Source: Armatimonadota bacterium
GTDB taxonomy: Bacteria; Armatimonadota; HRBIN16
Length of the DNA stretch: 64,000 nt
Assembly: GCA_026003175.1 (NCBI GenBank)
Contig: BPGT01000004.1
Span: 62,001 to 126,000 of the forward strand
Direction of reading: 5' to 3'
Part shown: one piece after another, positions 9,028-17,403 of the stretch
Layout of the letters: every line of letters starts with the position of its first letter
Position numbering within the stretch: the stretch's first letter is position 1
The notes under the pieces: model-generated
What the model saw: only the letters and a program-made list of their open reading frames with translations
Told to the model about the DNA's origin: nothing
Database searches by the model: none
Program-made: the position numbers and the translations under genes

Positions 9028-10340
9028 TTACCGTTTGAGAATCTTTTTCACGTCCAGCCAGTCTGCATACAGGATGGGTATTTTGTGGCGGCTGTCCCAA
9101 TGCAGGCGGATACCTGCCGCTTGGCAAACGTCGCGCAAAGGCACGTAGTCCATCTTTCCTCGCCGTAGCACCCCCCGCGGCTGGAGGCTCTTCACCGCCC
9201 TGCCAGCTAGCGACTTCCCATCCCACTGCGTGGCAAATGCTGACAAATAACGTAAAGCAAGGTACACCCGTCCTTGCCTGAGGATTAATGGGGTGAAGAA
9301 AGATACTTTATGCCCATTCAGGTACAACGAGCGTATCTGTTTCTCTACCTGTTGGTGCCACCAGCCTTTTGACGCAGAACCTGGGATCTGTGCCTGTACG
9401 CCTTCGACCAGAGATCCCCAGTGTGAGCGTCTACCTCGAAAATCTCGTACCACTCGTGTCCCTGCAGTGAAATCCGCCCGATAATGCACCATACCAGCCG
9501 CTTCTCTTCCACAGTGATGCCGGCAAGCTTCTCCCAGAACACCTGATGTACTCTATACTTTTGTGCTCGCGACCAGTTGATACTAACACGCCAGCCAACC
9601 GCAGCGTGTGCACCCTTGCCAACAAGCGCAGCAGGCAGCCCAGCCCCGTTAGCGTCGAGACACGTGTTGCAGCCTCCCAAGTAAACTACCTTCACGCAAC
9701 TCAATTGGGGCAGAAACGCCACTTCAGCGATTGTGAAAACGTAGTTTGGTTGGACAAGATCGCCATCTGGGAATCCCAAAGTGCTTCCTCCACTGGAGTG
9801 CCCAGGCTGCTATACAAAACATATCTGGCTTCCACGACTCCGGCAGCGACGATGTCAATCTTATGTTCCCCCACTCTGATTCTGCTGCTGCGCAATCGGT
9901 CGGTATCACCAGAGGAAACCGCCGGTAAGGCGAGTTGTGCAACTGTGTGCCTATCGTGGGAAACATCCTGCAATAACGCACGCTCCAGTTCTGCGGGTCG
10001 CTTACAGGAGGCTGGGTGCATCCCGGATGAAGCCCGCTCTGGATGCTGAAACTGGTCTGGCGGATAGGTTGTGTAGAGTGCACCTGCGTCAGCTCTTGCA
10101 GTTCCGCCCGGTCGACAGTGACGTTGATGATAGGGAACTTGTACGCCACGAGGAAATAAAAGCACGGATTAGCCACTTCGCCAGATGTCACACATTGCAT
10201 GGGCTGGCTATCGGTCAGATTGTTGTCCCATTGCACGTGGATGGCGGTGACGATTTGCTGGGCGCAGAGGGACGTAGCGAACCACAGGAGAAACGCACTC
10301 AGTACCCCCCCCGTTGGAGTAGCAAAGTGAAGCGTTTCAT
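9028..10340 (-). pseudogene. Secreted protein gene broken by at least four frameshifts (copper-amine-oxidase-N-like C-terminus)
   Basis: A perfect AGGAGG and an ATG at 10340 start a frame that breaks in a run of eight G (8 C on the plus strand near 10305-10312). Skipping the break restores a signal peptide (VLSAFLLWFATSLCAQQ). Coherent peptide then continues in three successive frames: to about 10030, to about 9770 (ALWDS), to about 9415 (VDAHTGDL), then in the last frame to the stop at 9028. The middle part contains VVYLGGCNT and GKGAHAAVGW, loosely like a caspase-fold cysteine region. The end (MDYVPLRDVCQAAGIRLHWD) resembles copper amine oxidase N-terminal repeats. It may be a decayed gene or assembly error. 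Confidence 0.7.
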
Positions 10341-10427
10341 TCTGGTTACCTCCTTGGAAGGAGTATCGTACCTATAGTATAACACAGGGTGCAGGAAACA
10401 TCAATCTACTGCGACAAACCAATCTGC

Positions 10428-11267
10428 CTACTTCCTCCCCTTACACAGCGGCACCAAGCTCATCTGTCTTTTCTCGAACACCGCCACCTCGCGGAAGCCG
10501 ATGTCCCACGCCATACGCACTGCGTCCAGTAGGCAGTGCGCTAACTCGTCGGGGTGGTGGGCGTCCGAGCCGAAGGTGATGAGCCTGCCACCGCGTTCAT
10601 AGTACCACTCTAACGTTTGTCGGCAGGGGTAAAAGTCGCGGGCGTCCTGTCGCAGACCGGCGGTGTTTATCTCCAGCACCGTGCCCTTCTCCACCATCAG
10701 GTCAAACAGGGTGAACAGCAGGTCACGATAAGGCTGGGGGTCAAACGCGCCGAAGCGGGGCACACCACGCCGTTTGGCGTACTCCAGATGTCCCACGATG
10801 TCAATCAAACCGCTTTCCACCGAGTGCAGCACTTCCTCGTAGTAGCGGGTGTATGCCTCGCGAGCGGTAGGGAAACGCTGCACGTATTCATCGGTCATGA
10901 TCATCCGTGCATCCACGTAATGCACGCACCCCAGTACATAGTCAAAGGGATACTGGCTGAGCCACACGCGCACATCGGGTTCGAACCAATGCTGGTAATC
11001 TATCTCTACGCCGGCACGGATGCGCAATCGCCCCCTGAACAGGTCGCGCACGTAGACGATGTCGTCCATAAACAGGTCGTAGTCGAAGTATTCCACCACG
11101 GGGTCGTTGGGGTCAAAGTCTTTGTGTTCGCTGAAGCCGATTTCGTCCAGCCCCAGAGCCATTGCGCGGGCGCAGTGTTCCAGCATCGTCGCACGCCCAT
11201 CGTGCGACAGGAAGGTGTGCACCTGATAATCCACTCGTGTATATTCCGCCCTGTTATTCCAGCCCAT
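10428..11267 (-). CDS. PHP domain phosphatase, histidinol-phosphatase (HisJ/HisK) family
   Basis: The 279-residue protein has the PHP metal-binding motifs: DYQVHTFLSHDG near the N-terminus, GFSEHKDF, AGVEIDYQ, GCVHYVD, a central DIVGHLEY and a C-terminal TFGSDAHHPDE. This suits a trinuclear-metal phosphoesterase, and histidinol phosphate is the most likely substrate. No other his genes are present, so a different phosphoester cannot be excluded. Its start overlaps the end of the upstream membrane-anchored gene by 14 bases, so the two are translationally coupled. Confidence 0.85.
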   Translation of the reverse strand: MGWNNRAEYTRVDYQVHTFLSHDGRATMLEHCARAMALGLDEIGFSEHKDFDPNDPVVEYFDYDLFMDDIVYVRDLFRGRLRIRAGVEIDYQHWFEPDVRVWLSQYPFDYVLGCVHYVDARMIMTDEYVQRFPTAREAYTRYYEEVLHSVESGLIDIVGHLEYAKRRGVPRFGAFDPQPYRDLLFTLFDLMVEKGTVLEINTAGLRQDARDFYPCRQTLEWYYERGGRLITFGSDAHHPDELAHCLLDAVRMAWDIGFREVAVFEKRQMSLVPLCKGRK

Positions 11268-11742
11268 CGATGCTTATTCCCTCAACATCTACCACACGCC
11301 ACTTTTCGGTGGGGATTACCAGCCACTTGCGAGCGGGCTCCTTGCGCAGCTTCAACTGGATATCGGTCGGCTCATGGCGGCTGACCAGCCCCTGCTCTTC
11401 CCACCACGCCTCCACGCGCATACTCGCTGTCGCCTCTTTGCCGATAATGCTGATGACCGGCGTGCTATAGCGGACATGCGGTCGGATGCCGCGGCGAAAC
11501 GCCGAAGCCAACTCGATGCGCAGCCTTTCAGGTGAATAGCCAAAGGCTTCGAAATCGCTGGAGATGGCGTCCATCAGCGTGTTTAGGTCACGTCCTTCTA
11601 TCGCCTTACGGATTTCCTCCAGGCGATTTCGCACCACCTGCTCCTCGGGCGGGGTAGGCGTTGCTGCGATACGCCACATCACCAGCAGTGCTGTTATCAG
11701 CATCACCGCGCCGGAGATAGCCAACCATGTGGACCGCTTCAT
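11254..11742 (-). CDS. Membrane-anchored hypothetical protein with NTF2/SnoaL-like domain
   Basis: Residues 8-28 form one transmembrane or signal-anchor helix (LAISGAVMLITALLVMWRI). The remaining 130 residues have the helix-rich start and curved-sheet pattern of NTF2-like proteins: EEIRKAIEGRDLNTLMDAIS, then four strands ending KWRVVDVEGIS. No catalytic signature is visible and no function can be assigned. It overlaps the PHP phosphatase gene. On its strand a TATAAT lies at plus coordinates 11775-11780. Confidence 0.65.
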   Translation of the reverse strand: MKRSTWLAISGAVMLITALLVMWRIAATPTPPEEQVVRNRLEEIRKAIEGRDLNTLMDAISSDFEAFGYSPERLRIELASAFRRGIRPHVRYSTPVISIIGKEATASMRVEAWWEEQGLVSRHEPTDIQLKLRKEPARKWLVIPTEKWRVVDVEGISIDGLE

Positions 11743-11813
11743 TTCGCGCTGCCTCGCAGGTACATGCTGCTCAGATTATACCGGAAACGACCGGCTGTAT
11801 CCAACCAACGGTT

Positions 11814-11845
11814 GTGGAGGGCGAGGCACCTGCCGAGCCCTCCAC
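11814..11845 (+). repeat. Dispersed GC-rich palindromic repeat, copy 2
   Basis: This is the most symmetrical copy: the outer arms GTGGAGGG and CCCTCCAC pair over 8 bp around the shared core (GAGGCACCTGCCGAGCC). It lies between divergent genes. Confidence 0.75.
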
Positions 11846-11953
11846 TTGGGGATTACGACGGGGCGCGTCTTTCCAAGTATGTTGCACAGGTTGCATTGAA
11901 GAAGTGAAGCGTTTAATATATAGTGGATTGAAGGCACGTGCGTGCTATGTCGG

Positions 11954-11959
11954 TATAAT
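11954..11959 (+). promoter_or_regulatory. -10 element giving a probable leaderless mRNA
   Basis: TATAAT ends 10 bases before ATG 11970, and no Shine-Dalgarno sequence lies between. Transcription would begin within a few bases of the start codon. Confidence 0.45.
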
Positions 11960-11969
11960 AAGGGATAGA

Positions 11970-13049
11970 ATGATAAGCGAACCGCAAAAGCAAAACCCCG
12001 AATGGGAACAGGCGCTGCAGACTCTGGCAGCACAACGGGGGCGTGTGATGGTGCTGGGCGCACGGGATGTGGGTAAGACCACTTTCACCGCGCTGCTGGC
12101 GAACCGCCAGCTCGCCCACGGCACTCGTGTGGCTGTGGTAGATGCTGATGTGGGGCAATCGGAGATTGGGCCGCCTACCACCATCGGCGTGGGGCTGGTA
12201 GAGGTGCCGGTGCCCACCCTGCACGCGGTGGTGCCTCTGGCTATTTACTTCGTGGGGTCCAACACGCCGCGGGGGCGAATGCTGGAGACAGTGAATGGCG
12301 TGCGCGCAATGGTGGCGAAGGCTCAGGAGGCGGGAGCGGAGTCGGTGCTCATAGATACTACCGGCTTCGTCAGTGGGGCAGCGGCGCGTCGCCTGAAGTG
12401 TGCGAAGGTAGAAGCGGTGCATCCGCAGTTTGTGGTTGCCATCCAACGTAAAGACGAACTGGAGCACATCTTGCGCCCGCTGGAGAAGCGCAAACTGCAC
12501 CTTATCCGCCTGCCTGTGCCCGAGACGGTCGCCTTGAAGTCGCCGGAGATGCGCCAGCAAAGGCGCATGATGCGTTTCTTCCGGTACTTTCAGGATGCCC
12601 GGGCGCATACGTTCGCTCTATCCGACATCGCCTGCGAGGGCACGTGGTTCAATACAGGCACTCCGCTGGAGTGGAACGAGATCCACTTCCTGCAGGACAC
12701 CTTGCATTCGCGCGTGTTCTGGGCGGAGCGCACCTCGGAGCATCTGTTCGTGATTACCGATAAAGTGGTAGACGAGCGCGCTCTGGTCATCGTGGAAGAG
12801 ACCTTTCGGGTCGCGCATGTGACAACAGCGGGAGTACATCGCTTTGTCAAACTGTTGCTGGGGCTGCTGAACGCAGAAGGCGAGTGCTTAGCGATTGGTA
12901 TTCTGGAACGCATCGATTTTGTCAACCGTACCATCACCGTGCGCACTCCTTTGCGGGACGCCTCGGGGGTGGCTATTCTGCGTTTCGGCGGTTTGAACGT
13001 GCGCCCTGATGGCAAGGAAATCGGCGCGGTGAAGCCGGGTGAGATTTAG
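11970..13049 (+). CDS. Clp1/Grc3-like polynucleotide 5'-hydroxyl kinase
   Basis: The P-loop GARDVGKTTF (about residues 30-39) is followed by VVDADVGQSEIGPPTTIGVG, the signature of the CLP1_P kinase family, and by DTTGFVSG. In eukaryotes and archaea these enzymes phosphorylate the 5'-OH of RNA; bacterial versions are poorly studied. The C-terminal 130 residues form a beta-rich domain of unknown role. The frame remains open upstream to 11727, but ATG 11970 is preferred because it directly follows a -10 element and matches the family start. A tRNA/RNA-repair role would be inference only. Confidence 0.8.
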   Translation: MISEPQKQNPEWEQALQTLAAQRGRVMVLGARDVGKTTFTALLANRQLAHGTRVAVVDADVGQSEIGPPTTIGVGLVEVPVPTLHAVVPLAIYFVGSNTPRGRMLETVNGVRAMVAKAQEAGAESVLIDTTGFVSGAAARRLKCAKVEAVHPQFVVAIQRKDELEHILRPLEKRKLHLIRLPVPETVALKSPEMRQQRRMMRFFRYFQDARAHTFALSDIACEGTWFNTGTPLEWNEIHFLQDTLHSRVFWAERTSEHLFVITDKVVDERALVIVEETFRVAHVTTAGVHRFVKLLLGLLNAEGECLAIGILERIDFVNRTITVRTPLRDASGVAILRFGGLNVRPDGKEIGAVKPGEI

Positions 13050-13070
13050 ACGCACAAGGTGAGAGGAAAC

Positions 13071-14126
13071 ATGTTCTCTACAGCTCTTCATGGTGATTGT
13101 TGCATACTGCTGCACCAGACGATAGGTGCATGGTGTCAGGGTAAACCTGTTTCCTTGCAGGCAATGGACGACAAACAATGGGAAGTGCTCGTCGAGGAGG
13201 CTCGCCTGCACGGGGTGTCGGGTTTGCTGTATACCCTTTTGCCGAATGAGGTTCCTGTGGAGGTTCGAGATACCTTGCGTTCTGACTATCAAAACCAGCT
13301 GGCTGCCAACGTCCTATATATGCAGAAGTTGGCGCAAATCGTACCTGCATTGAAGAATGCGGGTGTGCGGTTTGCGGTGGTGAAGGGCGCAGCTCTGCTG
13401 GCGACGGTTTACCGGGACATGGGCATAAGGGCGATGAAAGATATCGACCTGCTGGTACACCCGGATGACGCGAACATCCTGAAGCCGGTGATGCAACAAC
13501 TGGGCTGGCAGGAGGAAGACGAGGACATCGCTGGCAAGCAATTTGGCGAGCGTTACCGTGCGGAGACCTCGTTCACCTGTCGGGAAGGCTCGTTAATGCT
13601 TCGGCTGGAGGCGCATCTGGACATGCCAGGCTTCTATCCGCGTTCGCGAGCAGCAATTTGGCAGAAGATAGTTTCTGTTTGCACAGCGGGCATAGATGAA
13701 ATGCCTGCGCTCGGTGTGTCGGCGCACTTGAACTATCTATGCACCCATTTTTATTATCATCACTGCGGGCAAGGGCTGAAGTGGCTGGTGGACGTGGCTC
13801 TATTGGTATCGCAAGTGCGCTCGTGGCACGATGTGGTTGTGGATGCTTACGAGTTCGGCACAACACGCCCTGTACATCTTGCGCTGCATGATGTAGCCAA
13901 ATATCTGCAGGTGCCGGTTCCACAGCATATTGTGGAGACACTGCGCTTTTTGCCCATGCCTCTCAGTTTGCGCCTGCTGTTCGAGATGTGCAAACGACCT
14001 TCCCTGCACTACCTGGGTATTCGCCTGCTGGACATTTATCGTGCGCCGAACTGGCCTACCCGTTTCGGCTACATCTGGCGCAAGCTCACCGCCCCTCGCT
14101 GGCGACGCCTCTCCCGTTGCGAATAA
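13071..14126 (+). CDS. Nucleotidyltransferase family protein (NTP_transf_5)
   Basis: Residues 95-140 carry the family hallmark: FAVVKGAALLATVYRDMGIRAMKDIDLLV, where the DID pair supplies metal ligands. The remaining sequence is mostly helical. Members often sit in polysaccharide or lasso-type peptide clusters, and the substrate is unknown. ATG 13071 follows GAGAGG; a GTG at 13059 in the same frame is an alternative. It lies 21 bases after the Clp1-like gene. Confidence 0.75.
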   Translation: MFSTALHGDCCILLHQTIGAWCQGKPVSLQAMDDKQWEVLVEEARLHGVSGLLYTLLPNEVPVEVRDTLRSDYQNQLAANVLYMQKLAQIVPALKNAGVRFAVVKGAALLATVYRDMGIRAMKDIDLLVHPDDANILKPVMQQLGWQEEDEDIAGKQFGERYRAETSFTCREGSLMLRLEAHLDMPGFYPRSRAAIWQKIVSVCTAGIDEMPALGVSAHLNYLCTHFYYHHCGQGLKWLVDVALLVSQVRSWHDVVVDAYEFGTTRPVHLALHDVAKYLQVPVPQHIVETLRFLPMPLSLRLLFEMCKRPSLHYLGIRLLDIYRAPNWPTRFGYIWRKLTAPRWRRLSRCE

Positions 14127-14145
14127 TGGGGCGACGTGCTATACT
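14117..14145 (+). promoter_or_regulatory. Sigma-70-type promoter
   Basis: TTGCGA at 14117-14122 and TATACT at 14140-14145 are spaced by 17 bases and would drive the two-gene unit starting at 14185. Confidence 0.55.
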
Positions 14146-14184
14146 CTAATACACATATAGCCTTTTTGAAGGGGATTGCGCGGC

Positions 14185-14514
14185 GTGGACCTGCAGACAT
14201 TTAAGGAACTGGTTTATCGTGAGTTTGGTGACCATCTGGAACATGCCACCCCTGCCAACGTGCGTGAGTTTCTAGACAGGTTGCAGATGCAGGAGATGGC
14301 GAGCAGATTGCCGGGGGAGCGGTTCGAAATCCATGAGACCGGCACCACCTACGAAGAGATTATCAAGGATTTCTTCGCCCGCGTGCTGGAAATGCCCCGT
14401 GATGACGCTATTATCTTGCTATGGACGCTGGCGATAGACCTCGCTTTCGCTGCCGTAGAACACCAGTACGCCGAGTACTTTGCGTCCCTGTTCAAGGACC
14501 TGGACCAGTATTGA
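14185..14514 (+). CDS. Hypothetical protein, all-helical, ~109 aa
   Basis: I do not recognise this protein. It is predicted to be helical throughout, with acidic residues (YEEIIKDFFARVLEMPRDD) and no membrane segment. GTG 14185 lies 10 bases after AAGGGG; a TTG at 14176 is also possible. It precedes the thioredoxin-like gene by 28 bases and shares its promoter, so the two may work together. Confidence 0.6.
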   Translation: MDLQTFKELVYREFGDHLEHATPANVREFLDRLQMQEMASRLPGERFEIHETGTTYEEIIKDFFARVLEMPRDDAIILLWTLAIDLAFAAVEHQYAEYFASLFKDLDQY

Positions 14515-14542
14515 GAATATTCATTGCGAAGGAGGTAGCGTC

Positions 14543-15400
14543 ATGCGAGTGAACACAAGGAGCACCATGCTGGCTGTTCTGGTGCTGGGGGCGTATGCCT
14601 TTGCGCAAGCAGACAGTATCGCCTGGCTCAACTCGTACGAGGATGCGTTACGGCAAGCCAGAGAGGGCAACAAACTGGTAATGGTCAGCTTCTACACCGA
14701 CTGGTGAGGCTGGTGTAAACGGCTGGACCAGGACACCTTCTCCAATGAGAAGGTGGTTCAGCTGGCGGGGCAGGTTGTCCCGTTGAAACTGAACGCCGAG
14801 AAAGAGGGCGTAGAAGTCGCCAAGAAGTACCGCGTGCGCGGCTATCCCACCGTGATGTTTGTGGATGCCGAAGGCGCAATAGTCGGCAAGATTGTCGGCT
14901 ATCTTCCCCCCGATGCGTTTGCCAAACAGTTTGTGCAGATTGTGGAGTCGATCAAAGCCTTGCCCGACCTTCTGCAGCGTGCGCAGAACGACCCCAAAGA
15001 TGCCGAAGCGCTCGCCCGGCTGGTAATGATATATGCCCAGCGTGAGGACGAGGCGAAGGCAACCGAGATGCTGTCGGCAGCGGAGAAGGCAGACCCTCGC
15101 AATCAGAAGGGGCTGTTAGGAGCTGCCTGCAACGCAGTTGGCGACATGTTCCAAAACGCCGGTCAATTCCAGAAGGCGATATCCTTCTTCCGTAAAGCGG
15201 CGACCCTCAGCAGGAAACCGGAAGAGGTATCGTACGCCCGTTTAAGCATCGCGGTGTGCTACCTGAGCATGCGCGATACGAAAAAAGCTTTGCCGGAGCT
15301 GGAGGCGGTTGCGAAGATGAAGGATGCTCCTGCCGGCGACCGCGAAACCGCCAGGCAGTTGCTGGAACGCTTTCGCAAACCGGCTCAGCAACGGAAATGA
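14543..15400 (+). CDS. Candidate selenoprotein: exported thioredoxin-like protein with UxxC motif and TPR-like tail (read through TGA 14705-14707)
   Basis: GAAGGAGG precedes ATG 14543 by 7 bases. After a signal peptide (ending near AFAQA), the thioredoxin fold reads FYTDW-TGA-GWCKRLD. The TGA (codon 55) sits exactly where relatives have the first, nucleophilic cysteine of CxxC; the resolving C58 is intact. The same frame continues without any indel through the cis-proline loop (RGYPTVMFVD) to 15400 and into a TPR-like helical region. This suggests selenocysteine insertion (UxxC). A TGC-to-TGA nonsense mutation or base-call error is the alternative. If TGA is a stop, only 54 residues are made. 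A terminator follows. Confidence 0.75.
14712..14737 (+). other. Candidate bacterial SECIS hairpin after the in-frame TGA
   Basis: GGTGT (14712-14716) pairs with ACACC (14733-14737). Inside, CTG (14723-14725) pairs with CAG (14729-14731) around the loop GAC. The loop begins with G, 18 bases after the TGA, the geometry known for bacterial SECIS elements such as fdhF. A competing hairpin of 8 bp lies at 14734-14755 (loop 14742-14747), whose loop starts with C. Confidence 0.4.
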
Positions 15401-15414
15401 TGGTGAACCTCAGT

Positions 15415-15441
15415 AAAAAGCCCTCGCCAGAGGGCTTTTTT
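15415..15441 (+). terminator. Rho-independent terminator
   Basis: GCCCTC (15420-15425) pairs with GAGGGC (15430-15435) around GCCA. It is flanked by an A-tract before and six T after, so it may work in both directions. It ends the thioredoxin-like unit. Confidence 0.9.
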
Positions 15442-15455
15442 CTTACGTAAACCTC

Positions 15456-15485
15456 TTGCACTGCGTCAGCAGCACAGGGTACACT
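15456..15485 (+). promoter_or_regulatory. Sigma-70-type promoter
   Basis: TTGCAC at 15456-15461 and TACACT at 15480-15485 are separated by 18 bases, ahead of the Lon-N protein gene. Confidence 0.5.
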
Positions 15486-15538
15486 CTATGCGTGATAAAC
15501 ACCAAATACAGGCAATATAACTACTGGGGAGTTTTTAC

Positions 15539-16216
15539 ATGGAACCGCTGGTAACGTTGCCGCTGTTTCCATTACATGCTGTCTTATTTCCGGGGATGCC
15601 GTTGCCCCTCTACGTCTTTGAAGAGCGCTACCGCCAGATGATGCATATGGTGCTGGAGCAGGACCGGCAGTTTGGAGTGGTGCTCATCCGGGAAGGCAAG
15701 GAAGTGGGCGGACCGGCGGTACCTTATCAATGGGGCACCCTTGCCCGCATTACCGCCCTCCAGAACCTGCCTGATGGCAGCATGAACCTGTGGACAGTTG
15801 GCGAGCAACGTTTCCGCATCGTGGAGATCACCCAGGTGGAACCCTTTATGGTGGCGAAGGTGATGCTCCTGCCTGATGTGTGCGACGGCTGTGAACAGCG
15901 GATGCTGCCGGTAGTGCATCGCGCTACCGACCGGCTGGAACAATATGTACGCCTACTATTCAGCCCGGAGGGCGGTAAGCATTTTGTGGTAGAGCTTCCC
16001 CACAATCCCCGCGTCTTAGCCAACACCATCGGCGCCATCCTCCAGGTTCCTCTGACAGAGAAACAGAAGCTGCTTGAGATAGATGATGTCGTACAGCGCC
16101 TGGAAGCGGGGTTAATGTTGCTGGAGCAAGAGATCGATAGACTGCTCCTCAAGGCGACAGAACGACCGGTAGCCCAGCCATTCCGCCACGAACAAAAGGC
16201 GGTTTCACGCAATTAG
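15539..16216 (+). CDS. Lon N-terminal (LON_substr_bdg) domain protein
   Basis: The 225 residues match only the substrate-binding N-domain of Lon protease: LPLFPLHAVLFPGMPLPLYVFEERYR at the start, then a beta-rich part with RFRIVEITQ, then a long C-terminal helical arm. The ATPase and protease domains are absent, which is normal for this stand-alone family. A role in peptide or protein binding is inferred from the fold. It is 25 bases upstream of the dehydrogenase gene. Confidence 0.9.
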   Translation: MEPLVTLPLFPLHAVLFPGMPLPLYVFEERYRQMMHMVLEQDRQFGVVLIREGKEVGGPAVPYQWGTLARITALQNLPDGSMNLWTVGEQRFRIVEITQVEPFMVAKVMLLPDVCDGCEQRMLPVVHRATDRLEQYVRLLFSPEGGKHFVVELPHNPRVLANTIGAILQVPLTEKQKLLEIDDVVQRLEAGLMLLEQEIDRLLLKATERPVAQPFRHEQKAVSRN

Positions 16217-16241
16217 CGACGCTATCTGGAGGTAACCTCAG

Positions 16242-17264
16242 GTGTTGACGGTCACGCTTATCCCGGGAGACGGCATAGGTCCCGAGGTGGTGGACGCAGC
16301 GGTGCGTGTGGTGGAAGCAACTGGCGTGCCGGTACAGTGGGAGCGGTTTGAAGCGGGTACTGAGGTGATGAACAAGTACGGCACGCCCCTGCCTGATGAA
16401 GTGTTCAATTCCATCTTGAGGAACCGCGTTGCGCTCAAAGGACCGATTACCACCCCTATCGGCACCGGCTATAGCAGTCCCAATGTGATGATACGCAAGC
16501 GATTGAACCTTTTTGCCAATGTGCGCCCTGCCAGGAACCTGCCGGGTGTGCGTACGCGCTACGAAGGTGTGGACCTGGTGGTCATTCGCGAGAACAGCGA
16601 GGACCTCTACTCCGGTCTGGAGCACATTGTGGTGCCGGGGGTGGTGGAAAGCTTAAAAATTATCACCGAGCATGCCAGCTTGCGCATCGCGCGGTTTGCT
16701 TTTGAGTACGCCACCAGACACGGGCGCAAGAAAGTTACGGCGGTGCACAAAGCGAATATCATGAAACTGAGCGACGGGCTGTTTCTGGAATGTTGTCGGC
16801 GGGCGGCGCGAGACTACCCGCAGATCGAATACGAGGAGCTTATTGTAGACAATACCTGCATGCAGCTAGTAACGCGCCCAGAGCGATTTGATGTGATGGT
16901 GATGGAAAACCTGTACGGCGACATCATCTCCGACCTGTGCGCAGGGCTAGTAGGAGGTTTGGGGCTGACGCCCAGCGCGAACGTTGGTGAAGAAGGCATC
17001 GTAGTCTACGAGGCGGTACACGGCTCCGCTCCCGACATCGCCGGGCGAAACCTCGCCAACCCTATCGCGCTTATCTTCTGTGCAGCAATGATGCTGGAGG
17101 ACCAGGGTGAGCAAGAGGCGGCGGAGCGGGTGCGCCGGGGCGTGTATCGTGTGCTAAGCGAAGGCAAAGTGCTCACCCGCGACCTGGGCGGTACCGCTAC
17201 CACCACCGAAATCACCGACGCCATCATCGCCGCGATGGGGCAAGAGGACGCTGCCTCTGCTTGA
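16242..17264 (+). CDS. NAD-dependent isocitrate/3-isopropylmalate dehydrogenase family protein
   Basis: This beta-decarboxylating dehydrogenase (340 aa) starts [13 protein letters not shown] and keeps the metal/substrate residues: [13 protein letters not shown], the catalytic K in HKANIMK, the D in [12 protein letters not shown] and [10 protein letters not shown]. The SSPN and [12 protein letters not shown] segments fit NAD-type isocitrate dehydrogenase better than LeuB. Homoisocitrate dehydrogenase is another possibility. The start is GTG 16242, 8 bases after TGGAGG. No leu genes are adjacent, which favours a TCA-cycle role. Confidence 0.85.
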   Translation: MLTVTLIPGDGIGPEVVDAAVRVVEATGVPVQWERFEAGTEVMNKYGTPLPDEVFNSILRNRVALKGPITTPIGTGYSSPNVMIRKRLNLFANVRPARNLPGVRTRYEGVDLVVIRENSEDLYSGLEHIVVPGVVESLKIITEHASLRIARFAFEYATRHGRKKVTAVHKANIMKLSDGLFLECCRRAARDYPQIEYEELIVDNTCMQLVTRPERFDVMVMENLYGDIISDLCAGLVGGLGLTPSANVGEEGIVVYEAVHGSAPDIAGRNLANPIALIFCAAMMLEDQGEQEAAERVRRGVYRVLSEGKVLTRDLGGTATTTEITDAIIAAMGQEDAASA

Positions 17265-17273
17265 GTGCCCATC

Positions 17274-17298
17274 GGGAAGGCGAGGCTTCCGCCGAGCC
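17274..17298 (+). repeat. Dispersed GC-rich palindromic repeat, copy 3
   Basis: The core here reads GAGGCTTCCGCCGAGCC, two changes from the consensus. It lies just after the dehydrogenase stop codon. Confidence 0.6.
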
Positions 17299-17403
17299 GG
17301 GTAAGCTCCGGGGGGGAGGTCACAATCGCCTTCTGCACCGGTTGCATCCGGGAAGCGGGGGTGATACAATACTCTCGCTTTAGTATGCATACGGAGGCAG
17401 CTG

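Noticed and set aside
11254-11742. Lipoprotein call for the membrane-anchored protein
   Set aside because: The N-terminal hydrophobic helix is not followed by a lipobox cysteine.
14734-14755. Perfect 8-bp hairpin (CACCTTCT/AGAAGGTG) as the SECIS element
   Set aside because: Its loop begins with CC, lacking the G expected among the first two loop bases, so the alternative hairpin at 14712-14737 fits better.
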